Assembly (NCBI GenBank): GCA_037954665.1
Contig: JBBMOL010000066.1
Location: 3,348,001-3,412,000 of the forward strand
From: Laguncularia racemosa
Taxonomy: Eukaryota > Streptophyta > Magnoliopsida > Myrtales > Combretaceae
Length of the DNA: 64,000 nucleotides
Direction: 5' to 3'
In this document: piece after piece, positions 1 to 11,145 of the stretch
Layout of the letters: each line of letters begins with the position of its first letter
How positions within the stretch are numbered: the stretch's first letter is position 1
Program-made: the position numbers and the translations under genes
The notes under the pieces: model-generated
The model's database searches: none
Seen by the model: only the letters and a program-made list of their open reading frames with translations
Told to the model about the DNA's origin: nothing

Positions 1-196
1 ATTTTCTTCTAATTTAGAAAAAATAGGAAAAATATTCAAAAAATAAAATAAATAGGGAAAATATATTAATTTTGGAAAATAATGGTAGGAATAATTAGAA
101 AAGGAGTTAAATAATTTTTACAAATTTTTAGAATTTCAAAATAATATAAAATGCAACACGTATATACAATTTGCGTGTTAAATAAAATCGAGATTT

Positions 197-270
197 GGGC
201 TAGCTCAATTGGCTCGTGTACATGCCTGGAACGTATGCAGGGAAGGCGAGGTTGAGGGTTCGAATATGGG
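197..270 (+). repeat. tRNA-derived, SINE-like sequence
   Basis: A pol III box A (TAGCTCAATTGG, 201-212) is followed about 45 bases later by a box B-like GGTTCGAATAT (257-267). That is the spacing of a tRNA or tRNA-derived SINE head. I see no clean cloverleaf, and box B departs from GGTTCGANNCC, so a working tRNA gene is unlikely. The tail runs into a T/C-rich stretch without a clear poly-A end. Confidence 0.4.
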
Positions 271-605
271 TAAAGGCACTTTGTGCCATTTTGTTTTTTT
301 CCCCTCAGCTACCACGTGGCAGCACGCGATAGGCCGGCCTAAATCACGTGCTAGGCATGTGATCATCTTCTTTGCCTAAACAGACACAAGAGGAAACCGG
401 AGCAAGTCCGATGAAGTTGGGATTGTCCTTTTTTCCTCGATTCATTTTGGATTACTATTAATCTTAAGCCAAATTGATTGGATAAATCACAAAAAAATAA
501 CGGATTGGCATCAAATCTCCAAGATAGGGTCGAATCTGAAACGGAAAAAATATGGGTTTAACCAAACGACGGATTTGAACTTATCTGGAGGAGCTTTTAA
601 GTGTC

Positions 606-613
606 TATAAATA
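606..613 (+). promoter_or_regulatory. TATA box (TATAAATA) of the LTR-like region
   Basis: Perfect TATAAATA about 290 bases upstream of the GTAAGT donor-like site. It is the best core promoter candidate in the first 2 kb. Confidence 0.4.
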
Positions 614-1860
614 GGACTTGAAGGCAGGAAGCTAGGGCACGAATCAAAAGTGAGAAAATAAGAGAGATCGAAGTTGCCAGAGTTCATGCGATCTACGACC
701 GCCAACCAAGCTTCAAACCACCACTAAGAGGCGTTTTTGGAGAAATCCGCCACCACCATTGGATTCTCCATCCTCAAAAAGCTAAGAAACGACCTCTCAA
801 CCTCCTCGAAATTCGCTAGAACGCCACTACCGAGAAGCTCTAGCCGTCGTGATCTACCTGACCCGATCCAACCGACCTAACCCGTGCACCATATCTGAAC
901 CTAGGTAAGTCGGATTTTTCAATTTTTTTTCGATTTTTATTATTTATTTATTCATTTGTTATTTGTTATTAAAAAAATAATATTAGGAAAATATTAGAAT
1001 TTTGGATTAATTTTTTTTAGGTTTAGCTTAGGATAGAATAAATAATAAAAGAATTATAAAAATCATAAAAAAAATGTTGGAAAATAATAAAAATAAAAAA
1101 ATAAAAATATATATATTCGGAAAAATGATAGAATTTATGTTTTTTTTTACGTTTAGTTTAGGGTAGATAAAATAATAAAAATAAAAAAATTAATTATTTA
1201 ATTAATAAAAAAATAAAAACAAATAGTAAGAATATCAGAGGTAGGTTAATAATAGGGAAATAAAAATTAATTTTTATCACTTAGAAAAATGCTTTTCTTA
1301 AATAAATCCAAAAGTGGTTTTTTCCTTATATTATTTTTCAAAAATAAAATGATCAAGCTTAAGCTTAGATTTTTTCCAAAAAATACTAAAATGATAAAAA
1401 CATAAACCAGAAGTAATTTTATAATTAAAATTAACAAACCCACTAAAATTTTTCATGAAAAGCGAACTACAATTTGTTTGATCTTGAATAGCAGGTACGT
1501 AGGCACCCATTTGGAGCAACTTTAAAAAGAACAAAAAATCATTTTCCATAGTTAGAATAAGTTGCTTTTAATTAATAAACAAAAACACAACAAAAAAAAA
1601 TAACAAAAATAAAAACAAAATAAATAACAATAAAAGACATTAGGATAAGAGTTAGATTTCAGGAAAATAGGGTGGTAACTTTAAGGTTTTAATAGGTTAG
1701 CCTCTGAGTCCAGCAACTCTAGTTTTCCCTTTTTTCTTTCACAAAAATGAAAAGAGGAAGTCTCGCTGATTAGTTGTCCAAATTAAGATTAATCTACTCA
1801 ATTAGTCCTAATTCAATAATCTTTCCCAACTTCAGTTGGGTGGCGACTCCAAAATGAAAT

Positions 1861-3477
1861 GAAATTCCTGGTTCAAGTCGAGGACTTATATTAGATAAGT
1901 ATAGGGTCTAGTATAAATCGGATTAGGAATAGAAAAATAAAAAATTAAACTCGACACTTATCTACCAAGGTCACCTCATCCTTTAAGCTTGGAGGATATA
2001 ATTCAACCTTATCTTCATAACCAACAAGTCGTTTCACATAAGAAACTATAACATGGAAGTAGGTTAAAGTGGGGAAAAGAATATTATCATTTTACCCTCA
2101 AGCCTATAATAATAACTAATAAATACAAAAATGACATAAGATAACAAAATCCAAAGACATCATCATGAAAAGAATTCTTATATACCTCCAAATGAAATAG
2201 ACTTGCAATCACTTAAATAACTAAATAAATATGAGCAATATATTTACATAATAAGGAAAATAGGTTCTAATGTAGCAAAATATCTCATAAAATAGCTCTA
2301 TTTTGTAAAATAACTATCCAAGAAGACAAATAGAATAATTTCTAAATTTTTTAGAAATAATAAGAAAATCAAGGAAATTGTTAGAAAATTAACATTAAAT
2401 CATAAAAAAAAAATTGACAAATGTAAAAAATGCATGTAAAAATTATTGGATACATTATACATGTAAATTCATGGACCTATAATAAATTTTATAGACTTTT
2501 TACCATGATATTTTATTTTTAAATAATATTTGAAGTTGGTTAAATTTCCTATAAATACTAGCCACCTCTTTCTAAATTTTTCACAAATTTCTTTGGGCCT
2601 CCAAAAATCAAGTGGTGATTTCCATACTCTTTTAAGAAGGCTTGACAAATCAAAAGTGGTAGTGATGGTCATGTTGTGGTAATTTTAGGTGGTGGTTGTT
2701 GCAAGGGGACATTGGGGTGTGTTGGGGGGTATGAGGTGGGGTTAGGTTGGTTTAGGGTTGCGAAAATTTTAAATTCTTTACATTATTTAAGGCCATTAGA
2801 AGCTAAAGTTACCTTTTAACTAAATACTATCTAATTATCTTAATTTGTGAAGCTTATGTAGATAGAAATCACTAAAATTTTCTTAAAATTTATTACATTC
2901 TCTCAATATTGATCAAATTTCACTATTTACTATGATTCTTGTAAGTTTAGCTTTTATCATAAACTCTAAATCAACAATCTTGAACATATAACCTTATTCT
3001 TATATAAGGGATGTTATAAGAGTTAGAAATATCATGTCACAAATTGGGTCCAAATAGGTATCTATCTACAATTGAAACATCAATAGTCTAATATTACTAT
3101 TTTTCCTTAACAATTTCTAATACCACTTTTTACGATTAGTGTGTAAAAGGCTAACAGAAGTTATAATTATTCCTGTCTTTCATAAAATTTGGTATATTAT
3201 AAAGCAATCTTGAAATTATATCCTTATATAGTAGCTTTTGACTATATTATTGTATATTAAACTATGAAAACTCTACACGAATTTTCTTAAATCATTTCCT
3301 CTTTTCCTTACTACTTTTGTTGACCTTTTCAACTAATATAACATAATCTATTAATAAGAATATAAATGCCAAGCCTTTACAACCATTGCATCAAAGAAAT
3401 GTGGCTAACTTGATTCTTATTATAGAAAGAAGGAACAAATCCTTTTATTAACGGTGTTGAAGTTCTCCATTCATATA
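1861..3477. other. AT-rich stretch without recognised genes
   Basis: No open frame with recognisable homology on either strand. Contents are A/T-rich low complexity and a short GT-rich tract near 2650-2760. This may be the decayed inside of the element starting at position 1. Confidence 0.5.
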
Positions 3478-3868
3478 TGACATGTGACACGATTCTATTA
3501 GTTTGCGTAATAATATAATAAAATTTCAATAAATAAATAAATAATATACAAAAAAATTTAAAAATTGAAAAAAAAGTAAAAAAAAAAAGGAAATTGTAAA
3601 ATATAGGTTTTTATTTTTAATAAAATTCTACACTTTTTTTTTTACTTTTCAAAATTTTCTCTCTTTTTTTTTTACAATTTCATTTTTTTGTATTAGATTA
3701 TATTATTTATTTAATGTAATTACTAAAAAAATATTTTTTTTTACAATTTCATCTATTTTTCACAATTTTCTTTTTTGATTTTAATTTATTTATTTATATT
3801 TTTTCAATTTCATTATATTATTTAAATTTATATTATTACATAGACCAATAGAATCGCATAATGTGATT
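3478..3868. repeat. MITE-like inverted-repeat element
   Basis: The left end (about 3480-3520, containing CGATTCTATTAGTTTGCGTA) and the right end (about 3830-3868) are imperfect inverted copies sharing CGATTCTATT(A/G)GT and GTAATAATATA. The roughly 300 bases between are almost pure A/T with poly-T runs. The size, termini and lack of coding fit a non-autonomous DNA transposon. A target-site duplication is not clear. Confidence 0.5.
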
Positions 3869-3989
3869 ATAAGACTCTTGTTGTGTAGAAACCTCAAAAA
3901 GTCAAGCTTAGGTAGCCTTGTTGCAAGTCAGTGCAATTCAATGTTTAGGATTTAAGCATATTGCTATTGAGTTTCCTAATAGAAGAATC

Positions 3990-4399
3990 ATGGTGGCTAA
4001 GAGAAAATGCCAAAGTTTGAGATAAAGAGTGATGAAGATGATGGGGAGAAGACAATTAAGCTTGAAAGGCAAGTCATATGCAATGATGAGGAAGTAAAAA
4101 TGGTCTTATGATGAGTTTGGCATTGAGGAGAATTTTGCAAATACAACTTAAAACAAATGGTAACTACATAGATAATTTGTTCCACACCCCATGCTTGGCA
4201 TAGGACAAGATATGTTCATTGATTATTGATGGTAGAAGTTGTGCTAATGTAGCTTCAAGTGCTTAGGTGCAAAAGATAGGTTTACAAACAACTCCGCATG
4301 CTTCTCTTTATAGCTTAGAATGGTTCAATGATAAGGGTCATGTATGAGTTGAATGGCAAGTACAAATTCTGTTTTCCATTGGTAAATATTCGACATTGT
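3990..4399 (+). pseudogene. Degenerate Ty3/Gypsy gag-protease fragment
   Basis: Translation across stops resembles the gag-protease junction of plant Gypsy polyproteins: an N-L-F-H-T-P-C stretch at about 4175, then an aspartic-protease-like S-L-I-I-D-G-R-S-C (the usual form is IIDGGSC), then S-I-G-K-Y just before the gap. At least three in-frame stops are present. It runs into the assembly gap, so its relation to element E is unknown. Confidence 0.6.
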
Positions 4400-4899
4400 N
4401 NNNNNNNNNNNNNNNNNNNNNNNNNNNNNNNNNNNNNNNNNNNNNNNNNNNNNNNNNNNNNNNNNNNNNNNNNNNNNNNNNNNNNNNNNNNNNNNNNNNN
4501 NNNNNNNNNNNNNNNNNNNNNNNNNNNNNNNNNNNNNNNNNNNNNNNNNNNNNNNNNNNNNNNNNNNNNNNNNNNNNNNNNNNNNNNNNNNNNNNNNNNN
4601 NNNNNNNNNNNNNNNNNNNNNNNNNNNNNNNNNNNNNNNNNNNNNNNNNNNNNNNNNNNNNNNNNNNNNNNNNNNNNNNNNNNNNNNNNNNNNNNNNNNN
4701 NNNNNNNNNNNNNNNNNNNNNNNNNNNNNNNNNNNNNNNNNNNNNNNNNNNNNNNNNNNNNNNNNNNNNNNNNNNNNNNNNNNNNNNNNNNNNNNNNNNN
4801 NNNNNNNNNNNNNNNNNNNNNNNNNNNNNNNNNNNNNNNNNNNNNNNNNNNNNNNNNNNNNNNNNNNNNNNNNNNNNNNNNNNNNNNNNNNNNNNNNNN
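4400..4899. other. Assembly gap, 500 N
   Basis: Exactly 500 unknown bases. Open frames read through this gap are artefacts. The true length is probably not 500. Confidence 0.99.
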
Positions 4900-5147
4900 T
4901 AGATGCGGGACTACCAGAGGACCAAACTGTTCAGGGTCAGTTATGTTCTCCTTCAGAGATATTAGTGGTTCACAATAGTTGAGTAAACCATTGGAGTATT
5001 CTGAGGATCAGAGTCAGACGAGCCTATCATTAGAGGGCCAGAATGTTTAGAGACAGTTGTGTTCACCTTCAGAGGTCTCAGAGGGCAATGAGCAGTTGGG
5101 CCAACCATTAGAAGACCATTAAGATCAGCGACATACAGATGAGTTAG
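4900..5147 (+). other. Repetitive acidic spacer inside element E
   Basis: Two imperfect copies of a block of roughly 125 bases, sharing a C-A-(G/T)-T-(T/G)-(A/G)-TGTTC(T/A)CCTTCAGAG core near 4940 and 5060. In one frame it gives a Q/S/E-rich peptide interrupted by stops. It lies where Gypsy proteins have a linker between protease and the C-terminal tail. No domain is recognised. Confidence 0.4.
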
Positions 5148-5227
5148 AAAAGGAGGATACAATATCAGTAAAATGGGTTGAGATAGGGGACACCTCAGTG
5201 GACAATGGGTCATTATTTGTGTTGTAG

Positions 5228-5490
5228 ATGAGATACATCCTGGAAATGGAGGAGAGAAGACAATCACCACCCGTAGTATTTCAGATTATGGGATTCTGCA
5301 ATAATATTTCTTCAGGTGGTTTGCTAGGAGGAAACGAAGTCTCTACTGCATTTGATCTACCAGATTTGAGGACAAATCTTTTTGAGGCCCAAGGAGATGA
5401 TAGGAATCAAAATCCGACAAAACCTATCATTAGTGCAAGAACTAAAGGAATTCAAATTTTGGCGATGAGGGCCCATTTTGAGCAAATAGA
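5228..5490 (+). pseudogene. Pol C-terminal remnant of element E (copy 1)
   Basis: An open stretch in one frame encodes the last part of a Gypsy polyprotein. It has a linker, then D-L-R-T-N-L-F-E-A-Q-G-D-D-R-N-Q, the tail motif that also follows integrase in element F (L-R-A-N-L-P-E-A-R-G-D-D-R-N-Q). A second, frameshifted copy lies at about 6505-6775. No catalytic domain is present. Confidence 0.6.
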
Positions 5491-5829
5491 TCCCGGAATT
5501 ATTTATATATTAACTTCTTTTCTATTATTCTTGTATTGTGTTTTCCAACAGGCACACTTATCATATTTTTTAGGGCAATGGACAAACTCCCTCAGACTCA
5601 ACTTGTAGGTTATCCATGGACTGACCTGAACCGGCGATGAGCTAGGCCAATGGATCCTATAGAAGACCGGCATCTTGAAGACCATTTCTTTTATATATTT
5701 CTTATTTTATGAACTATTTTGGTTGTATTTGGTTTTGGGACACTTTTATTTCCTTGTAATTTTCATTTAGGGCTAGCCACCTTAAAAGTGGCAAACTTGT
5801 AATTTTGTGCACTTTTTAACCCTAGGAGG

Positions 5830-5849
5830 AGCAAGTATAAATACTTGCT
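5830..5849 (+). promoter_or_regulatory. Palindromic TATA box, element E LTR copy 1
   Basis: AGCAAGTATAAATACTTGCT: 9-base inverted arms around AA, with TATAAATA at the centre. Copy 2 (7119-7138) has one mismatch in the right arm. Confidence 0.7.
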
Positions 5850-7727
5850 TAAGAGAAGGTTTGAGGAGGCATATTTTGCAGATCAAACACTTCTTCTTCA
5901 CATGAGATTTAGGGTTCCTAATTGTCATTTAAACTCTTATCAATTTCAATCCCAAGAGTTGAAATTGTGGCGAGTGCAACACCTTAAAATTGTGAGTTGT
6001 ATCAATTTCATTTTGTTGTGATTTCTTTTCTTCTCTAGTGTGTCATATCTAGGGTTGAATTGAGATAGTTCTTGGATAGATTTGCTTCTAATTGTATTCG
6101 AATTCTTGAGTTTATTTAAGGTCCCTTGCAATTGAATTCAAATCATCATTGAAGAATTCCCTTGAAAATGTGTTTTTCACTATTGGAAAGGAGTCCTTGG
6201 AATTGAGGTTTTCTTTTGAATTTGTGGATTATTTTCGTGGATTATATGAGATTAGGGTGTTGTTAGAAGATATTATCATTGAGGTTTCACAATTGCATCA
6301 TTGAACATTTGGATTTCCTTGTATCTTCATTAGGGTTCACGTGAATTTGCCCCTTGTGGATTCGGTTTTACCTTGACTTGAGATTGTTTTTTCTTAAGTC
6401 TTTTAATTGTGCTTCTAAGTGGAATTAGGCACATCAAAAAGGAGGAAAAAATATCAGTGAAATGGGTTGAGATTGGGGACACCTCAGTGGATAATGGGTC
6501 ATTATTTGTGTTGCAGAAGAGATACATCCTGGAAATGGAGGAGAGAAAACAATCACCACCTGTAGTATTTCAGATATTAGGATTCTGTAAAGATACTTCT
6601 TCAGATGGATTGCTAGGAGAAAAAAAGTCTCCATTGCATTTGATCTACCAGATTGGAGGACAAATCATTTTGAGGCCCGAGGAGATGATAGGAATAAAAA
6701 TCTGACAAGACCTATCATTAGGGCAAGAATCAAAGGAATTCAAATCTTGGTGTTGAGGGCCCATTTTAAGCAGATCGATCCCGGAATTATTTATATATTA
6801 ACTTCTTTTCTATTATTCTTGTATCGTGTTTTCCAACAGGCACACTTATCATATTTTATAGGGCAATGGACAAACTCCCTCAGACTCAGCTTGTGGGTTA
6901 TCCATGGACCGACCTGAACCCGCGATGAGCTGGGCCGATGGATCCTATAGAAGACCGGCATCTTGAAGACCATTTCTTTTATATATTTCTTCTTTTATGA
7001 ACTATTTTGGTTGTATTTTGGTTTTGGGACACTTTTATTTCCTTGTAACTTTCATTTAAGGCTAGCTACCTTAAAAGTGTCAAACTTGTAATTTTGACCA
7101 CTTTTTAACCCTAGGAGTAGCAAGTATAAATACTTACTTAAGAGAGGGTTTGAGGAGGCCATATTTTTCAGATTATACACTTCATATTCACATGAGAATT
7201 AGGGTTCCTAATTGTCATTAGACTCTTATCAATTTCAATCCCAAGAGTTGAAATTGCGGCGAGTGCAACACCTTGAAATTGTGAGTTATATCAATTTCAT
7301 TTTGTTGTGATTTCTTTTCTTCTCTAGTGTGTCATATCTAGGGGTGAATTGAGATAGTTCTTGGTCATATTTGCTTCTATTTGTTTTCGAATTCTTGCGT
7401 TTAATTAAGATCCCTTGCAATTGAATTCGAATCATCCTTGGGAATTCCTCTTGAAAACGTGATTTTCACTTGTGGAAAGGAGTCCTTAGAATTGAGGTTT
7501 TCTTTTGAATTTTTGGATTATTTTCGTGGGATTATATGTGATTAGGGTGTTATTAGAAGAGATTATCATTGTGGTATTACAATTGTAACATTGAGCATTT
7601 GGAATTCATTACATCTTCACTAGGGTTCACGTGAATTTTGCCACTTGTGGAGCCAGTTTGTTGTTGACTTGAGATTGCTTTTTCTTGAGTCTTTTAAATG
7701 TGCTTCTAAGTGGAATTAGGCACATCA

Positions 7728-7913
7728 TCTTTTTGGTATCAGAGCTATATCATATTTGGATTCAAGATTGAACACATCATTGTTGTCGAATTGGTTCAAA
7801 AGCATTGAGATTTGATGCTAATGTTCATGAGATTGAAGCTAGTTTGAATGACATTGTCTAAGTGTCTTTCAATCTTGGTTTTTGTGTGCTTAAACTTGGT
7901 TTTAGGCACATCA
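7728..7913 (+). repeat. 186-bp LTR extension carrying an internal primer-binding site
   Basis: After the inner LTR end (CACATCA, 7721-7727) comes TGGTATCAGAGC at 7734-7745, the initiator tRNA-Met site. About 165 bases later there is a second LTR end (7907-7913). Element C has a homologous extension of the same length in both of its LTRs. Confidence 0.8.
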
Positions 7914-8607
7914 CATAATCATCCACTGTTTTGCCCCCCTGCCTCAAGGTTTGCAGTCGCATAAACAGCTCCTGTTTGTAGTGCTCAGGAATGAACCTTT
8001 TCCTTAACAATCTCTTCATGTCCCTCTAGGTTTGAACCTCAACCTCTCCATCCCGACGCCTGTTGATGATCAGATTCTTCCACCAGAGTGCAGCATACCC
8101 TACAAATTCAACAGCAACCAATCGAACCCTGGTACTATCATCGATCTCATAACATTCAAAGAGACCTTCGACCTTGTCCTCCCAGTCTAAGTATTCATCT
8201 GCTGATCCCTTGCCATCACAGGATGGCATCTGTAGTTTCACATACTCCAAACCCCGAAGTGGCCTGAAATCCCTATTCTGATTTAAGTTTACCCTAAAAT
8301 TATCATCCCTTTCTTCCTTGTTTAGAAGATGCTCCTCACCCATCCTTCTATTCAAATTCCCATCTCTCACTACTCTATTTCGATGAGGGTTTTGTGGAGC
8401 TACTCGAGGTGGTGCCGGTTAGTTTACCACGGGTGGTTGTGGTAATGTCATTCTATCAACTCTAGTTGCTAGTGTAGCAACTATAGTAGTAAGATCCTGG
8501 AGTTGTTCTTCCAAAGTTCTCCTACCTGCCACATTACGACCTTGACCTCCACCAACCTGGCTATTGGCTTCATCACCAATTCCCCCATTCACACAGTCAT
8601 TTGACAT
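7914..8607 (-). pseudogene. Gag N-terminal half of element D
   Basis: Starts at the ATG at 8607 (M-S-N-D...). It contains a short coiled-coil-like segment (E-E-Q-L-Q-D-L-T-T-I-V-A-T-L-A-T-R), then a proline linker with one stop near 8419, then the conserved gag core with W-K-N-L-I-I and the R-R-D-G-E motif. It ends inside the T-V-D-D-Y segment at the junction with E. Gag forms the virus-like particle that packages retrotransposon RNA. No CCHC knuckle or protease remains. Among the family's gag copies here, this one has kept the glutamine codon (CAA) that is TAG in A and C after N-S-Q-V-G. Confidence 0.8.
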
Positions 8608-9512
8608 AGTTGTAGACTCCCGTATGCTGATCCTCAAAACAATTTGATTCAAGGGTACACACTCCACTACTTCACTTCCCTTAACTCCACACTATAGCAA
8701 CTACAAAAGACAAACAAACAATCCCTCTTAATGTTACAATTATAATATTGCAACTCACGTGTAATACTCTTCTCCACAACACGTCACAACAATACGGTGC
8801 AACAAATTTAATTTCCAAAAGTCACTCCACGGCAACACACCAGTAACAACAACAATGACGATGAGTTACTTCCACGGCAACAACAAGATGGATAATAATA
8901 ACAAGTAGATTTCCACTTCCACAGAAAATAATGATAACAAAGGACTAATATGTGACTTTCCACAAATGAATTCCGAATTCCACAATAGGCAGCAACATTC
9001 AATTTGAAATTCAAACCACTTCACTAATTGCAAGCCTTCTTCAATTGGTAAACAATGAATTCAAATTCAAATAGCAATCATTAACTCCCACAACTTAATT
9101 GCATGTGTTTGAATTCAAATAATTCCTTACTAATCAAAACTCAATGCAATTTGCAAATTATACTCCACCAATTCAGAATTACACAATGGAAATCAAAACA
9201 ACAAACTACACATCCTCCTCCACGCCACAACAAGCCACGACAAGGATTTGGTAAGTTTTTGCAAGTTCCAAAAGTTGTTGAATTAAACAACACTTTATAC
9301 TTCTACCCTACCATGAAAATTAGTGATCATAAAATGATACAACAACCTTCCCAATCCAACTCCAACAAACAGCAAATTAAATCCCAAGTCAAGGTAATTT
9401 CACAAGCTCAAAACCACAACAATCAACACAATTTGCGGTTTCACTAAATCAACCCTAACGGATGATTAACTCCACGAAATCAAATAAAACCAATTCCCTT
9501 CTCTCAACATGT
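8608..9512 (-). other. Leader (5' UTR) of element D
   Basis: Non-coding, CA-repetitive on the plus strand (many CAACAA and CCAC words). It matches the leaders of B, C and F. Open frames across it, such as 9103-9447 on the plus strand, are compositional. Confidence 0.7.
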
Positions 9513-9524
9513 GCTCCGATACCA
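9513..9524 (-). other. Primer-binding site of element D
   Basis: On the minus strand TGGTATCGGAGC, one mismatch from the initiator tRNA-Met complement TGGTATCAGAGC, six bases inside the LTR end. Confidence 0.8.
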
Positions 9525-9530
9525 AAAAGA

Positions 9531-10541
9531 TGATGTGCCTAATTCCACTTAGAAGCACAATTAAAAGACTCAAGAAAAAGATAACTCAAATCAACCACAA
9601 ATCGGCTCCAAAAGGGTAAGAATTCACGTGAACCCTAATGAAGATGCAAGGAATTCCAAATGCTCAATGTTACAATTATAATACCACAATGATAATCTCT
9701 TCTAATAACACCCTAATCACATATAATCCCACGAAAATAATCCAAAAATTCAAAAGAAAACGTCAATTCTAAGGACTCCTTTCTACAAGTGAAAATCACG
9801 TTTTCAAGAGGAATTCTCAAGGATGATTTGAATTCAATTGCAAAGGATCTTAATTAAACACAAGAATTCGACAACAATTAGAAGCAAATATGTCCAAGAA
9901 CTATCTCAATTCACCCCTAGATATGACACACTATAGAAGAAAAGAAATCACAACAAAATGAAATTGATACAACTCACAATTTCAAGGTGTTGCACTCGCC
10001 ACAATTTCAACTCTTGGGATTGAAATTGATAAGAGTCTAATGACAATTAGGAACCCTAATTCTCACGTGAATATGAAGTGTATAATTTGCAAAATATGGC
10101 CCCCTCAAACCCTCTCTTAAGCAAGTATTTATACTTGCTACTCCTAGGGTTAAAAAGTGCTCAAAATTACAAGTTTGCCACTTTTAAGGTAGCTAACCCT
10201 AAATGAAAGTTACAAAGAAATAAAAGTGTCCCAAAACCAAAATACAACCAAAATAGTTCAAAAAACTATTAGAAGATACAAAATAACATAAGTCTTCATG
10301 ATCCAATGCCTCGGAAAAGAAAACAATCGCAGCGGGTCTTTGATTGTTATCCTGAAAATTGTTCTGTGTCCAAAATGAGTTGTAGGACATATTGGCATCC
10401 CATGGAGAATTATAATTGTACCTGTAAGATTATTCTCAAATTTTTATTAGAAATAAAGACATAAGTTAAAATATGAGCAATTTGGATTATGATCCAAATT
10501 GGGTTCTGAAAAGGTTGACAGTGTCAGAATTTTTCCCATCA
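9531..10541 (-). repeat. 5' LTR of element D
   Basis: 1011 bp. On the minus strand it begins TGATGGGAAAAATTC and ends GGCACATCA, giving inverted TGATG/CATCA termini as in A and C. A palindromic TATA box lies at 10120-10139. Confidence 0.85.
10120..10139 (-). promoter_or_regulatory. Palindromic TATA box, element D LTR
   Basis: The minus strand reads AGCAAGTATAAATACTTGCT, identical to the boxes in B, C, F and the first copy in E. Confidence 0.75.
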
Positions 10542-11145
10542 GTATTGTATAAGTGGCAGTGTGAGTGTGTTGTACTTGAGGTGTTGTAAAGTAGTGTGAA
10601 ATTGTGTTGTATTTGGGGAGGTTGTCGCACCATGACTTAAGAGGTGTGTATGTGGAGTTATGTTTTTACAAATTTAGTGAAGGTTATGTATGTATTTTTG
10701 GCATGGTTTTGTGTGTGTTGATTAGAGAATCGTTGCTAGTGGCGAGATTGGTGGTAGAACTATGAGCAAAGGAGTTTTGTGACGATGGAGTTGTGCATTT
10801 ATGCTTGTGTTAAGGTGCTACAATTTGTGGTTTATTATAGTGTGAAACCTTAATAAAAAAGGAAGCTTTTGAGTAGTAGAATTTGAAATTCAAACTAATC
10901 ATTAAAGTGTGAAAGTAATTGACTAGTTACTTAAGCACTTGTAGTTGAATTTAATTCTAACTACTTAAAAGTAGTTTTGTGTGTACTTCATTTATTGAAC
11001 TTTACTTGGAGTACTAAATTATTTCCTTATACCTATAATTTTTCTTGGAACATGAGCTATTGCACTATTGTGGTTGTTAAACGTATAGGTTGGTGTTGTT
11101 GAAGGAGTGTGCTGAAATTCGTGGGATTATTTCTTAAATCACAAC

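Larger units (their letters stand above)
1..1860 (+). mobile_element. LTR-like promoter and leader, Tat/Ogre-type candidate
   Basis: No protein is encoded here. The stretch has the layout of a long LTR: a G-box (CACGTG) near 312, a TATA box at 606-613, a transcribed-looking region, and a splice-donor-like AG/GTAAGT at 903-910. A long AT-rich tract follows, in which a block containing GTTTAG(C/T)TTAGG(A/G)TAGA is repeated near 1020 and 1145. At 1841-1850 there is TGGCGACTCC. As I recall, that string is typical of the primer-site region of Tat/Ogre Gypsy elements primed by tRNA-Arg; this is from memory and unchecked. The other LTR and any coding region are absent, so this could also be a host promoter or an unrelated repeat. 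Confidence 0.33.
5148..7727 (+). repeat. Tandem duplication of pol tail plus LTR core (1289 and 1291 bp)
   Basis: Unit 1 is 5148-6436 and unit 2 is 6437-7727. Both start AAAAGGAGGA and end GGCACATCA, and they align along their length with scattered substitutions. They abut with no spacer. Confidence 0.85.
4900..7913 (+). mobile_element. Truncated Gypsy element E (3' internal part plus LTRs)
   Basis: Only the 3' end of the element is present. It comprises an acidic spacer (4900-5230), the last codons of pol with the family tail D-L-R-T-N-L-F-E-A, an LTR core ending AGGCACATCA at 6436, a second copy of spacer, pol tail and LTR core (6437-7727), and a 186-base extension ending AGGCACATCA at 7913. 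Sequence after 7913 is the gag of element D on the other strand, so E appears to have inserted into D. The 5' half is missing or lost in the gap. Confidence 0.7.
7914..10541 (-). mobile_element. Gag-bearing Gypsy element D, 5' half only
   Basis: Read on the minus strand: 5' LTR (10541 to 9531), primer site, leader, then the start of gag, broken at 7914 where element E begins. The remaining gag, protease and 3' LTR are not found to the left; they may lie in or beyond the gap. The right boundary cuts into the leader of element A, so D was probably inserted into A. Confidence 0.8.

Noticed and set aside
201..267. Functional tRNA gene
   Set aside because: Box B is imperfect and I could not fold a credible acceptor stem or anticodon arm.
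4328..4978. Open frames of 168-216 codons across the N run
   Set aside because: Made almost entirely of unknown bases; an artefact of the assembly gap.
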